Of a stretch of 64,000 nt of DNA, positions 46,437 through 57,328 are shown piece after piece. Source of the DNA: Rhodamnia argentea (Eukaryota; Streptophyta; Magnoliopsida; Myrtales; Myrtaceae); contig NC_063153.1 of the NCBI RefSeq assembly GCF_020921035.1, forward strand, positions 7,068,001-7,132,000, read 5' to 3'. Position numbers and translations under genes: made by a program. Within the stretch, counting starts at the first letter, position 1. Each line of letters opens with the position of its first letter. The notes under the pieces are model-generated. The model saw nothing but the letters and a program-made list of their open reading frames with translations. It had not been told where the DNA came from and made no database searches.

Positions 46437-49158
46437 GGCAACGACTTCCTTCTTGTGTTGCTCTCTTTAAAATGAAAGATAAGTTGCTGGAAAAATAAAA
46501 GTAGACAAGGGAGTCAAACCTTAATCAACTCTAAGATTTAGTGTGAAACAGCAGCATTTGCGAGTGAGATAAAGAATTCAATTTTGTGGATAACTTAATC
46601 AACAGGTAATGAATCTTGTTCTTCAATAGTAATTCAGATTAATTTCACTACTTTTGATCAATAAACTATAGTTAGTGTTGTGGATTGCTCATTGAACATT
46701 AGAAATGTCGGTCGGGGTCGGTTCATTTCGTTGTGGTCATAGACTTCTGAAGTCTAAGCTTCTACCCCAGATTCCGAATTTCTAACAGAAAACTATCCCT
46801 GACATGCAATGCATTCAAATGATACATGTGATAATCATGAGCAATCCAGATCTCCATCATCTTCCACATTCGGTATGATTTTTCTGTGTATTCGATTTCT
46901 CTTTGCAATTTTGTTTTCCATAAAGAAACTGATGATAGACATGTCTTGCAGGTTCATAGCTCAATATTACCCATCATCGAATCTTGGGAGAAGAATTTTA
47001 AACTCTTGTCACCTGTTCGGTAATGTCTTATGCATGGTGCATCGTTAGAGCATGTTAAAATGTGCATATTTACCCGTCAATAACACAAAATTTTTCATGC
47101 AGATTCGAAAACCCGAATGTCGAAAGCTCGGCTTTTGATCTAGCCTTGCGGCAGTTCTCGTCGTAACTTTCAACATGCAGATAGGAGGCCAACAACTGAA
47201 ACAATGGCCTGTTTAATTCGACATTCCAGAACAAAAGCAAGAATTGAGCCAGCTAGAGCACTGACCTCTCAGCGAAGCGATGCTGTACCGATATGGAACA
47301 AAAAATGCTGTCCGAAATCCTTAGATCGAAAGCTGTTCAGAGAATTGAGACCCTGCTTTCATTTCCAGAGAGCAAAGAACACTTCCATGTAAAACATTCT
47401 TTTATAGCATAAGATTGCTTAAAGTGTTCATGAGCACGTGCATGAGAACAAAAAGGACCAAAGAATAACAGAATAGATTATGTACTTGTGACTTTCCCTT
47501 TTCAACATTTCGGCACAAGTTCATTCGGATTTTTGCTGCTTTACCGATCATAGAAGTAACCTCTTAGTCCTTTTCCATTATTCTAACAACACTTTCGGCG
47601 GACACGTGGTTCTCCTCGTCCAGCTATACTGAAGCATCGGTCGCAATTTTCTGCTCCGTTCATCACTAAGCTTTCCCAATTATTAGTAGCTAGGCTCCGT
47701 TTGTTTCACGGAAAATGAGTGATTTGGCTAAAAATGATTGCAGACCCCCACACCACCGAGCCTCCGCCCCCACGCCAACATCACCACTGTAGCCGAACTG
47801 ACATTGATGCCCTTGCCTCCGGCTCCCATCACTATTTGTGGCAAGCTTAATTGTGTCGTAATGATCATGCGAGCTCATGATCACTGCGGACTGTGCACAG
47901 ATCGGCCTAGTGCTCATAAGAGCCACCGCAGGCCTCGCAACCTCCGTAGCAAAGCTCAGCCATGGCCGCAAGAGCTCTGTTACATAGCTTTGCCTTGGTT
48001 TCGAGAACAAGTCCTAGAAAAAAACATAGATGAAAAGTTATCGAAATTATAAAATAATTTAAACTCATGGCCCTAGAGTCCCCTGGGCTTTCATTTGTGT
48101 CTGTGTTGTCTTCAAATAAATTCCTAGAACAGCACATAGGTGTATTTTCTGCGGAAGTGTAGGAGAAAGCCAAAGAATAGGAACATGCACGATCCATTTG
48201 GTTTTACAGGGTGTTAGGATAATTGTCCAACATCTTGTACGACTCTGTTTCTTTCCAAAACCATGAGGCATATGACACGGACTGTCAGCTCTGAGTCCCA
48301 ACGGGCAAGTCCTCTTATAGTCGTGTATGCTTGTGAGTGTAGCTTGCTGGTGTCGTCACAGTGAGTGAGCGATGCAGAGAGAAAGATGCAACTGGTTCGA
48401 GGGAATGACGTTAGTTTGTATTGGGAGTTTAGGTTAGAATAAATATAACCTTAGAGCTTTGAAAGGAGGGTTTGCCTTCCGTGTATAAATTGGTCGGGAG
48501 CTGATGTCGTTCTTGTGATGAAGCCTTGGTAGGCCGAAACCAGTTGTGGTGCCTATATTGCTATGCTCGTCTCGTTTGATGGACCAGATGCCCGAGCTTA
48601 GCTGAGTGTGGTACGATCCGATACGGGGAAGTTATTCGCCTTATTGTTCTTAGGAACAACTATAGAAGGAAGGCTAGCCTAGAGTGTTCTCGGCTCGTTA
48701 GACGCCGCACGAGGCTAATTTCGCTGCCAAATGTGCCGGCCTGTGACACATAAGTCCAGGAGTCAGCTTCTAATGAGCCCATACAAAACCCAACTAATGA
48801 GCAGCAACTCATTATTATAGAATTACATGTCCCTTCCCCTATATTGACTGGTTTTTCTCTCTGGTCTGAAGATCCAGTCTTGAATCAGCCAGGAAAATAA
48901 GCAATCCGATGTTAGCACCATGTCTTGAGTCCTCAATCTAACCGGACATGTGAAGTGAACTCAGGACATACAAAAAGTGCTTAACCAGATTACAGGAAAT
49001 CGTTCTGCATTCGCGCTGAAGAGAGAACAGACAAAACGAAACGAAAGAAAGTCAGTTGATTGACTGCACCTTATCTAGGACAGGACAATGCATAATCCGA
49101 GCAGAAAATAAGATTTGTAAGAAGTAGTTTGATATGCAATAGCAATATGCCATCATCT
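46437..49158. other. Spacer between DUF4220 genes 2 and 3
   Basis: Upstream DNA of gene 2 and downstream DNA of gene 3. Contains the duplicate segment 47251-47599 and, from 47694, a transposon-like piece that begins CTCCGTTTGTTTCACGGAAA and continues into GC-richer DNA up to about 48000. Nothing coding is supportable between 48000 and 49158. Confidence 0.6.
47251..47599. repeat. Duplicated upstream segment, copy C (gene 2 side)
   Basis: Shares AGCTAGAGCACTGACCTCTC, ATCGAAAGCTGTT, CCATGTAAAACATTCTT, GATTGCTTAAAGTGTTCATG, GCATGAGAACAAAAA, GAAGTAACCTC and TTATTCTAACAACA with 52883-53230 in the same order. It lies about 0.8 kb upstream of gene 2. Confidence 0.85.
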
Positions 49159-51249
49159 CTATTCGATCTCCCTGTTCTGATCCGCACACTTCATGGTGTT
49201 GAACTTGTCCGTCTTGTGAGAAAGGAGGAGCCACACGTGAGTGATGATTTCTCTGCCCCGCCTGAGCAGCTTCGCGTGGTGGTATTGCTGGCAGTTGTAC
49301 GCCGCGAAGCATAGCATCTCTGCCCAAACGCCGCTGATGAGCTCCCATGCGTCTTCGGTACCTTGCAGCTCTCTCGCAAGCCTTCGCACCTCCTCAAGGA
49401 CATTCCACCCTTCGGTGATAACTGCTGATAATGCGCCACTTTCTTGCGCGGGCACGGGCTCGGACCCCAATAGAACTTTCAGGACGTCCTCTTCCGGAAA
49501 TTTATTCGAGAGCATCTTGAGATTCGTGTAGGCATGATGGTAAGTGATCTCGGCCGTGGTCAAAGAGAGCATTTGAGGATGTTGTACCAGAAGGAACATC
49601 ATGTAATCTGATATCAGTTTGCTTGCCTCCTTACGTTTTGAGTTTTCGTGGCACGAGTAGTAGCAGACATGGGTTGCAACGTGCCATAAGATGATGCTTC
49701 TATCAAATGCCATCTCGATACTCCATTCGAGCTTATCCAGAGACTTGTGAATCCCAAGCGACCACTCGCCTCTTTTCGTGAAGGGTCGATGGCCTCTCTT
49801 TGTTTCAAATTTTGTCATGTCTTCAAGCAATAATTCTTTCAAGTATGAGGGAATCGGCAAAGAACTTGGTGCTGAATATCTCCTGAACTTCTCGGCCATG
49901 CCGCAGACTTTGAGGATCCTGAAAAACCAGGGCCGTTTATTGGATTGGCACAAATCCAGAAAATTGAGTTGCCGAATTCTGTCAGACCACCTTTTCTTTT
50001 TCAGAGATCGTTTGACAAGAAATTTCAAATATTTCAGGACCATTGGATTCTCAAGGTGGTTCCTATTCATTATAATCACCCAATCTGAAAAGAACAGCTT
50101 CAACAACTGATAAGTTTCCAGAAACACGAGTCCGATCAGCAGCCCGAACGAGTAGATAACATACGGACCTCTCCAGTGTTTATCAAAGAAAAGCCCCATG
50201 AATCCGCTCAATGTCAACAGCAAACTGAAATAACCGACGGTGCGGAGCATGATCCCGGGCTTGGTATAAAGAACTGGTGCTTTAGTATAGAGGATGTCAT
50301 ACATGAACCCGAGTTCCATATCAGTTGTCAAGAATACATCTTTAGGAGTGTATTCTTCAATCAACATATTACTATGCACCATAAAGAAAGGGTGCTTCAG
50401 CCAGTCCGCAAGATGAGGCTTTAAGCAATCAAACCGGTAGTAAGCCTTCAAGAAAATATCCAGACGCGGAACGTGGAAGTTCTCCAATTCAGAGAAGATC
50501 TTCTTTTCTTCATCGAAATCCTCTTTTCTCATGTTTGTGTTCTCGTCGTACACGGAGTAGAGCGCCCAAATCGTTTCTCCGTACTTGATTATCCCGGCAA
50601 TGAATATCGGAAAGTATAGTACCATTGGGATGGAGGTCTTCCAACTTCGCCAGAGGATCCAGACCACGAAAGAAAATGCCATGACCAGGTTCAATACACG
50701 CCTCGTGCTGAGCCGGTTGTCTTCCACTGAGTATGCGGTGATGCTATCTGGATTCCCCAGTAGTAGTAGGATCAAAGGCGCCAACAATGCTTTTAGTTCC
50801 GTATCACACTCTTCCTTGGACTTGCTGAGGCTGGCTGTTGTGAGCTTGCTGAGCGCAAGCGTTGCGAAATAAGAGGTGAGCAAATAAGAAGCCCAAATAA
50901 CAAATCTGATCATGTCGCTACTTGATGTTTTCCTGCGGCTTCCTAATACAGCAAGAAGTGTCTGGAAAATCAAGCCGAGTAGAACAAAAACTTGAATGCT
51001 CCAGTTGTCCCAGAGCCACGTCATCTCCGATGCCCACCCTGTGTGATCGCATTCCGTACGCATCATAGAACAGTGCCTTGTACGGCCCCCTCCATGTGTG
51101 GTTGTTCCGTGCATCATTATCATGACAAGTCTCAGTGAAATAACCTTGATAAGAAGAGAAAAGAAGGCGGTGAGAGACCCTCTTTCCCTGAACTTAAGAC
51201 TCTCAAGATCCTTCTTCAAGCTGACAAAAGATGATCCCCCGATGAACAA
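49159..51249 (-). CDS. DUF4220/DUF594 membrane protein, array gene 3
   Basis: An open frame of 696 residues. The conserved part starts near residue 80 (WDNWSIQVFVLLGLIFQTLL), with GSRRK after the first membrane segment. GNPDSITAYS is at about 165-174, IKYGETIWALYS follows, and the DUF594 end has MLCFAAYNC, LRRGREIITHVWLLLSHKTD and a tail like gene 2. Relative to genes 1 and 2 it has about 58 extra N-terminal residues without family resemblance. Met62 or Met63 (ATG near 51066 or 51063) would give the same length as the paralogs and is the likelier start. Otherwise intact. Closest to gene 2 by eye. Function unknown; multi-pass membrane location is predicted from the hydrophobic segments. Confidence 0.9.
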   Translation of the reverse strand: MFIGGSSFVSLKKDLESLKFRERGSLTAFFSLLIKVISLRLVMIMMHGTTTHGGGRTRHCSMMRTECDHTGWASEMTWLWDNWSIQVFVLLGLIFQTLLAVLGSRRKTSSSDMIRFVIWASYLLTSYFATLALSKLTTASLSKSKEECDTELKALLAPLILLLLGNPDSITAYSVEDNRLSTRRVLNLVMAFSFVVWILWRSWKTSIPMVLYFPIFIAGIIKYGETIWALYSVYDENTNMRKEDFDEEKKIFSELENFHVPRLDIFLKAYYRFDCLKPHLADWLKHPFFMVHSNMLIEEYTPKDVFLTTDMELGFMYDILYTKAPVLYTKPGIMLRTVGYFSLLLTLSGFMGLFFDKHWRGPYVIYSFGLLIGLVFLETYQLLKLFFSDWVIIMNRNHLENPMVLKYLKFLVKRSLKKKRWSDRIRQLNFLDLCQSNKRPWFFRILKVCGMAEKFRRYSAPSSLPIPSYLKELLLEDMTKFETKRGHRPFTKRGEWSLGIHKSLDKLEWSIEMAFDRSIILWHVATHVCYYSCHENSKRKEASKLISDYMMFLLVQHPQMLSLTTAEITYHHAYTNLKMLSNKFPEEDVLKVLLGSEPVPAQESGALSAVITEGWNVLEEVRRLARELQGTEDAWELISGVWAEMLCFAAYNCQQYHHAKLLRRGREIITHVWLLLSHKTDKFNTMKCADQNREIE

Positions 51250-52279
51250 TTCTGCTCAGTACCTGTAAGATATGCAGAAATGTGCCAATCGCCATCAGGG
51301 GACCATTATTTGGAGAAGTTTCATTTCCTATTTGAAGTAAGATTCCTTTTTTGCTTAATTTTCGATTTAGGAAAATAGTTCAAAACCAGTTGCTTTCCTA
51401 GTCTTTTCCTAGGCGCAGCCTTTGATTGGCAAAATCCCAGGTGCTACAGCGATAAAAGATTATTCCTGTTACAACCTTTCATCCTGGAAAAGTTTGATTG
51501 AGATAATCAAACGGATTACTATTCTCATTATGTGGAATGTGGGAACGTTGTCTGCACAAAAAGTAACCAAGTTTACTGATGATAATATAATATACATTCT
51601 CTTCCATGAGGGAATTGCTGCAAATTAGTTCCTACAGGTTTGTGGTGGAAAATTTTTGAGCTCTCCTAGAACACAACATCCCATAAACTCAGAGTTAAAT
51701 ATTACTAGCCAAGTACTATGAACTTATTTACTTTCAAATTCAGGATGAACCTTCACAAAAGGTGATTAACTTGGATAGATAGAGAGAGATCATTAAGTAC
51801 TTCGAGCGGACCATGTCTCCCGTTCATCCTGTTGGCGGAAGCTTCACGAAAGTTCTGTTCCTTCGTAGTTGGGAGATGTAAGAAACATCCCACGACTTGA
51901 ACCCGATAATCTAGTTTTACCTGTACCTACGTTCGAAAGATTAAGCCACTGTATGGGCCAACTAGTTGTTATTGATGGCTTCTTTAAACTCCAGACAAAA
52001 AATGTGGGATTTCACTTTTAACACAATCCGGATGTATGTTTAACATTCTCCCCTTCAAGTGTAAGTCCCTACCACACCAGGCCAGCTTGTTAGAGACTTT
52101 GTAATTTCAATGTGAAAAAAAAGGGTTCCACATAGGAAAAGTTGGAGGAAACTAGTTGGACTAGATGTGAGAACGCCTATGGGGGTTTTGCTTGGAGGCA
52201 TGGTCTCTCAAACGGACATTTGGGTTTCACTAGATGTGAACTTTTCAGACGGACATGTCTTCTTTCAGGCATTGTGAAG

Positions 52280-52770
52280 AAAAATAGGCATTGCTTTCAT
52301 TACGGAAAGAAAATGGCGCTACGTCAAGGAATGCATGTCCATAAATGCTACGAAAAATGGTGCATTCGGTTCAGAAGATAGCAACAAGGAAATCTGGTCG
52401 AGAACGAATCTCATCAACTTGTTTGCGATGGGGGTCCCAAAATGAAGATAGATATGATCACCGAACTGCACATGGCTGCTCTGATAAAATGTTTGGAAGA
52501 AACATGCAGAGTCGAAGGAACGGGAGGAAGTGCATATGGGAAATCATCTTGCTGCCAAAGTACTTGGAAAAGGAAGCATTGAATTCATATTCACTTCTGG
52601 GCAGAAGTTTGCTTAATGAATTTCCTGTTCCCGATCTTAGCAAGAACTCTGTATCTGCAAACCTGCTGTGTAAGAAGGGCCTTAAGATTGTTTACGAGTC
52701 TGATTCGGTGGTGAATTCCAAGAATGGTGTGTTTCATGGCGACGCAAATATAAAATATGAACGCAATGGC
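52280..52770 (+). pseudogene. Fragment of a copia gag-protease/pre-integrase region
   Basis: A zinc-knuckle-like HCFHYGKKMALRQGMH lies near 52290. Further on come MGNHLAAKVLGKGSIEF in one frame and, in another, PVPDLSKNSVSANLLCKKG followed by IVYESDSVVNSKNGVF. These match the segment between protease and integrase in Ty1/copia proteins (compare LVSGSLLGNNGFKLVF in Copia-1 at about 21870). No LTRs and no pol. Several frame changes. Confidence 0.7.
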
Positions 52771-52882
52771 AATGATAAGAGACAGACAAGTAGATGAATC
52801 ACTGCACGAACGTGACGGATTTCGGCGTGAATAAATCATGGAAAATAATATGAACCCTCGAAAATCACTTTAAAGTCAAGCT

Positions 52883-53230
52883 AGCTAGAGCACTGACCTC
52901 TCAGCCAAGTATTCTGCGGGATTCCGAGATCAAAAGCTGTTAAGATGTCTAGAAATTGAAGCTCATCCAAAATGTCTGCATGAATGATGACTTTGCTTAC
53001 AATTCCATGTAAAACATTCTTCTTTAACCTGTGATTGCTTAAAGTGTTCATGAGTTTGTGCATGAGAACAAAAAAATGAACCAAAGAAGGAAACAATTGA
53101 TTATTTACTTCGTACTTTCCCATTTCAACAATATTCTACATGCTCATTCTGCTTTCACCCTTTATGCAGCTTTAGCGATTATTGAAGTAACCTCCCGTCT
53201 TTTCGCTTTATTCTAACAACATTTTCGACC
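52883..53230. repeat. Duplicated upstream segment, copy D (gene 3 side)
   Basis: Collinear with 47251-47599. It lies about 1.6 kb upstream of gene 3; the extra distance relative to copy C is partly explained by the copia fragment at 52280-52770. Confidence 0.85.
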
Positions 53231-53557
53231 GAAATAGTCATCTTCAAGCTTAAGATGGAACAGACCGTCGAAGCTGGAGGTCCATCTTCGAGCTTCCGAT
53301 TGATCTGCATTCATTACCCATTTCCACCTTAAGCTGGGAGGTGTTGTTGCTCGATCAATCCCAAGCAGGGATAGAGAGTGTTGCTGCTCGATCAATTTCA
53401 GATAGCTAGGATTGTCATCAGCATTTGTTCAGACAAATCCGTTTATCGGCAAAGAAATGGTCCAAATAGTCACCTGCTTTCTTCTTTGTCGGGCCTATTA
53501 TTATCGCCAGACCCATGATGTTAGAAGGATAATTTCTTCAGATTAGTGCTTTAAGTT

Positions 53558-53700
53558 TGTCGGAACATTAAGTATTGGGCTTATTTGCTAGTAAGGATAT
53601 TTTCGTCTTCTTTATTGTTAGTGAGATATACATATTGATATTGATGTAATCCATTATTATCAGAATACAATTTTCTTCTCTCTTCCTGTTCACGTTTTCA
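53558..53700 (+). repeat. Copia-2 left LTR
   Basis: TGTCGGAACATTAAG to CACGTTTTCA, followed at once by the primer site TGGTATCGGAGC (53701-53712). Differs from the right LTR by scattered substitutions and a 6-bp ATTGAT duplication. Confidence 0.9.
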
Positions 53701-54249
53701 TGGTATCGGAGCGTCAGGTTAAAACCTAAACCTAAAATAGCCACTCGTCACCGCCGATCGCCAGCAATCGTGTGGCGTTTTGGAATTTCGAGGTTTGTAA
53801 AAAAAAAATAGATTCGATGGATTTTAATCTCGAATTCCGGCCCGATAAACAAATTTGGATTTTTAAAGATTTAAGAGACAATATTTAGATTGTTATGAGA
53901 TATCGGTTATAGAAAATCAGACTAGGATAGTTGAGTCGTCGAGTTATAGTATCGAGACCCCTCGCACTTGAACCTAGTCCCGACTAAATCATAATCGTAA
54001 GATTTTCAAAAATACCTTTAGTTTTAGTACCGATAATTTAATTTACTTCCGATTAGTTAAATTATCGTTTTGTCTTTAAATATTATTCGTAGAAAACAAA
54101 ATTTTTAAGTGAGATGTGACCCGTGAGCCCCCTCCCCTTCAAATCAGCCGCCCCCCGTACTCCCCTATTCTCTCTCTCTCTCTCCCAGTCTTCCCCCCTC
54201 CCACCGGACGCGACAAACAACACCCCCCCCGCCCCGCCCCAAAAAAAAC

Positions 54250-54678
54250 GGCTTAAGTACACCCCAAGTGTCATAAGTTATGTACGGCGCTCACTTTAGT
54301 GCCAAAACTTTCAAATCGATCACTTTAGTGCTAAGTTTTTGTAACTTCGATCACTTCAGTGCCAAAACTTTCAAAACGATCACTTTAGTGCTAAGTTTTT
54401 GTAACTTCGATCACTTAAGTGCCAACTTCTTTTAAAAACGATCACTTTAGTGTCAAATTCACCGAGCCACGTCATCTCAAATATTAATAAAAAAATAACA
54501 CGTGTCGAATTTTCGGCAAGCCACGTTAGCTTTGGCACTAAAGTGATCGTTTTTAAAAGAAGTTGGCACTTAAGTGATCGAAGTTACAAAAACTTAGCAC
54601 TAAAGTGATCGATTTGGAAGTTTTGGCACTAAAGTGAGCGCCGTACACAACTTATGGCACTTGTGATGTACTTAAGCC
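54250..54678. mobile_element. Mutator-like MITE with long inverted arms and tandem subrepeats, copy 1
   Basis: A perfect 10-bp target duplication CAAAAAAAAC (54240-54249, 54679-54688). The ends GGCTTAAGTACACCCCAAGT and, inverted, GGCTTAAGTACATCACAAGT match. The arms, about 150-200 bp, carry repeated units around GATCACTTTAGTGC and run almost to the centre, so a transcript would fold into one long hairpin. No coding capacity. Same family as 63282-63626. Confidence 0.85.
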
Positions 54679-54689
54679 CAAAAAAAACT

Positions 54690-55690
54690 CTCTCCTCCTC
54701 TTCTGCTTCTTCCTCTGTTTTTCCTTTTTTTTTTTGGGTTGGTCGACCCCCACCCCTTTCCTTCCTCACCCGACGCCGACGCCGACGCCATCACCACCGC
54801 CACTCACGGTGCCCGGCCGTCGCTCCGTCCGCCATGGCGTCGCCGGCCCGTGCTCGGCCGTGCTCCGCTAACCCGAACCCCACGAATCCGCGACCTTCCT
54901 TCTCTTCTTCCCGAGCGGTTGCTGTCGTTGTTCCGCGAGCCGTCGGCCACCAGCTCGCTCGGCCGGCCGAGACCTGAGCTCGTCGCGACCCAACCCGACG
55001 CCCGATCGACCCCCGCCCGCCGAATCCCCATCCGCCGCTGCTCGCGAGCCCCCAATCCCCGACGCCGCTGTCCCGCCTCCGCCTGAAGCCACCCGCGAAC
55101 CGAACCCACTGCTCCGAGAGCTCTTGGACCCGAGAACGCTCCCCCTGTTCCGAGACTCACGCACGCCGTGAGCCGTTGCTGCCACCGCTTCCTCCCCTCT
55201 CCTTCTGTTTCGGTTGCCGACCATCACCCCAGCCTAGCCACCGCCGAGCCGGGCGGCTATCGACCCCAGCCAACCCGAGCCCAGCAACCACCCCCGCCGA
55301 CCCACGACCAGCAGCCTCCGCCCGAACCGCGAGACCCCTGAACCGGCAGCCCCTTCACCCCACGTCCACCACCACCTCCGGCCGTCGTCTCACCATCGTC
55401 CCGGTCAAGCTATTGCCGCCGCCGAGCCGCCGTTTTGCAGCCCGAGATCCGAGCCCACGCCGCCCCTTGGACTCGAAACCCTCAAGCTTCACCGCCCATG
55501 ACACCCGAACTCGAGTTCCCGACCCGAGGCCACACCGACCCGACCTGCGAACCCCAAAGTTGCCGTGAACCGAAACCCACAAGCCGCCTATTGGCCGAGG
55601 ACACCCGAACTTGCACGCCGCCGTTTGTCGTCTTTGTCATGGCCATGGACCGCCCTTGTTGTCGTCGTCGACGCCGCGCCCGAGTCGTCT
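54690..55690. repeat. GC-rich block within the Gypsy-type LTR
   Basis: A kilobase of high GC with overlapping long frames on both strands, rich in Pro, Arg, Ala and Ser codons. No domain is visible. The two-strand openness shows this is composition. Not annotated as a gene. Confidence 0.55.
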
Positions 55691-57328
55691 TCGAATGTTG
55701 ATTAGTTTGTAAGTTAACCGCTAACCCTTGGTTAGGTTGTTAATTACGTTTAGGGATAGTTAATTAGTGTTAATTATGATTTATGTAATTAATTGTGGTC
55801 GGATTAAGTTAGTAACTCCGGTTAGGTTAAATGACCATGATTAATTAAGTTAGCCTTGATTAGTTTGAGTGGATCGTGGCTAGTTGATGTTAGACTGGAT
55901 TTGATGGACTAACCGTGATTGTTTGATTACGAGCGAGTGATTAGTTGGAGCAGAGTGGGCTGTTAATTGTTGGGTTAATTAGGCAAGACATGCTTAATTA
56001 ACTATAATTGGATTAGTTAATTATAGTCGGGATAATTAATCATAACCAAAGTAATTAATTATATTGGGTTAATTAGTACTACTGATTGCTCGATTGATTG
56101 TTGGGTGATTATTAGTTGACTGCTATGTGCACCGATGGGTATATATTACATATAAACGAGAATTAATCACCCCGTATGAGATACAAAGTCTAATGGATAA
56201 ATCGTGCATTCATGTGATTACGTGTGGATCAAACTGCATATTTGAGTATGAAAATGACCTTGGGTCGAGTATTTAAACATGATCGTGTGAGTATTTGACT
56301 AAATGCAAAGATAAGAATTGGTTGGTTGCTTGGGATGCTTGTGTGGTCACATGATGATTTCCTTGACAAACTCGTGCCGTGTCGATCAGAATCACACGAC
56401 TTGTTAGATGCACGACAATTCGTGTCGCCGGGTTGATCGGATGTTGGTCGCATCTTGTGATGGACCAAAGCCCCTATAGGGATTCCCGATAAGTTTTGTG
56501 CTGTGCCGACCATAATCACACAGACTATCGGATGTCGTCGCCGAAAGTAAGGGACGATGTCCGGTCATGCCAGTAGAGCACCAATTGCCTAGTGTGCAGG
56601 CACCAACCGCCTAGTGTGCTAGGCCGAATGATCATTGATAACTGAAATACGTGTTGTGTACTATGCATGCAAGTTGTGTGGTACTCTGGTTGTTTGCCTT
56701 GGTTATTATGATTGTTGAGTCGTGTCAAGTATTGCATTATGTGTGAACCAAGGCGTAGTAATCCTACATATGATTGAGAATGTACTGTTGGGTTGTGCAT
56801 ACTCTTGTGATAGCTAGAGGTTGTGTAGATCATATGCTATTGATCTATTATCGGCCGTTGCTGTATGTTTAGGCCGCCCCGAGCGAATCAACACCCTAGC
56901 CTGGTTTAGGCGTTGACTTATTAAGATTTATTTCTCACCTCGTTAATCATTTTTAGGCCCTTAGTCGTAGAGAGTTGGAAGTGGACGTGGATCCGTTTTG
57001 AGTTAGCATGGAGTAGGGTCGACCCCTAACCCCGACCTAATATTTTCTTGGGTTGTATAAAGTAGCCTTGAAGTGGGGTTTGCATGTATAATCGTACTTC
57101 TTGGGGTTAATGAATGTCCGTTAATTGAATGGTCTTTTGCCGTTGTTGTTGTGATGGAATGTCTTGCTTTCCTATCCTTGCTTATTGTTTGTTGTTTGCG
57201 AGTCGAATGTTCCATGTGCTTAATAAAGAGTTACGAAGTAATGGGTCGATGGCGTGCTTGGGATGTCGTCGTTTATGACCCGAGGCGTTTGGTAGGGTTG
57301 TGGCGTACTCGAGGATCGGGGTGTGACA

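Larger units (their letters stand above)
51250..53552. other. Upstream region of DUF4220 gene 3 and spacer to Copia-2
   Basis: Contains a decayed copia fragment (52280-52770) and the duplicated segment 52883-53230. The remainder, including 51250-52270 and 53231-53552, shows no gene or clear repeat, apart from two GATCAATC-type repeats near 53293-53396. Confidence 0.55.
53771..57328 (-). mobile_element. Gypsy-type LTR (probably solo) inserted in Copia-2, minus strand
   Basis: On the minus strand it starts TGTCACACCCCGATCCTCGAG (at 57328), the usual opening of plant chromovirus LTRs. It may end ...ACGCCACA at 53771, giving the TG...CA pattern. Inside is a GC-rich block (54690-55690) with long frames on both strands, then AT-rich DNA full of TTAATTA words. 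No gag or pol was recognised, so a solo LTR is likeliest. The left border is tentative: the 5-bp flanks do not match for these exact ends. Confidence 0.55.

Noticed and set aside
54654..55701. Several Pro/Arg/Ala-rich ORFs of 75-130 codons on both strands
   Set aside because: GC island inside a Gypsy-type LTR; frames overlap on both strands and carry no domain.
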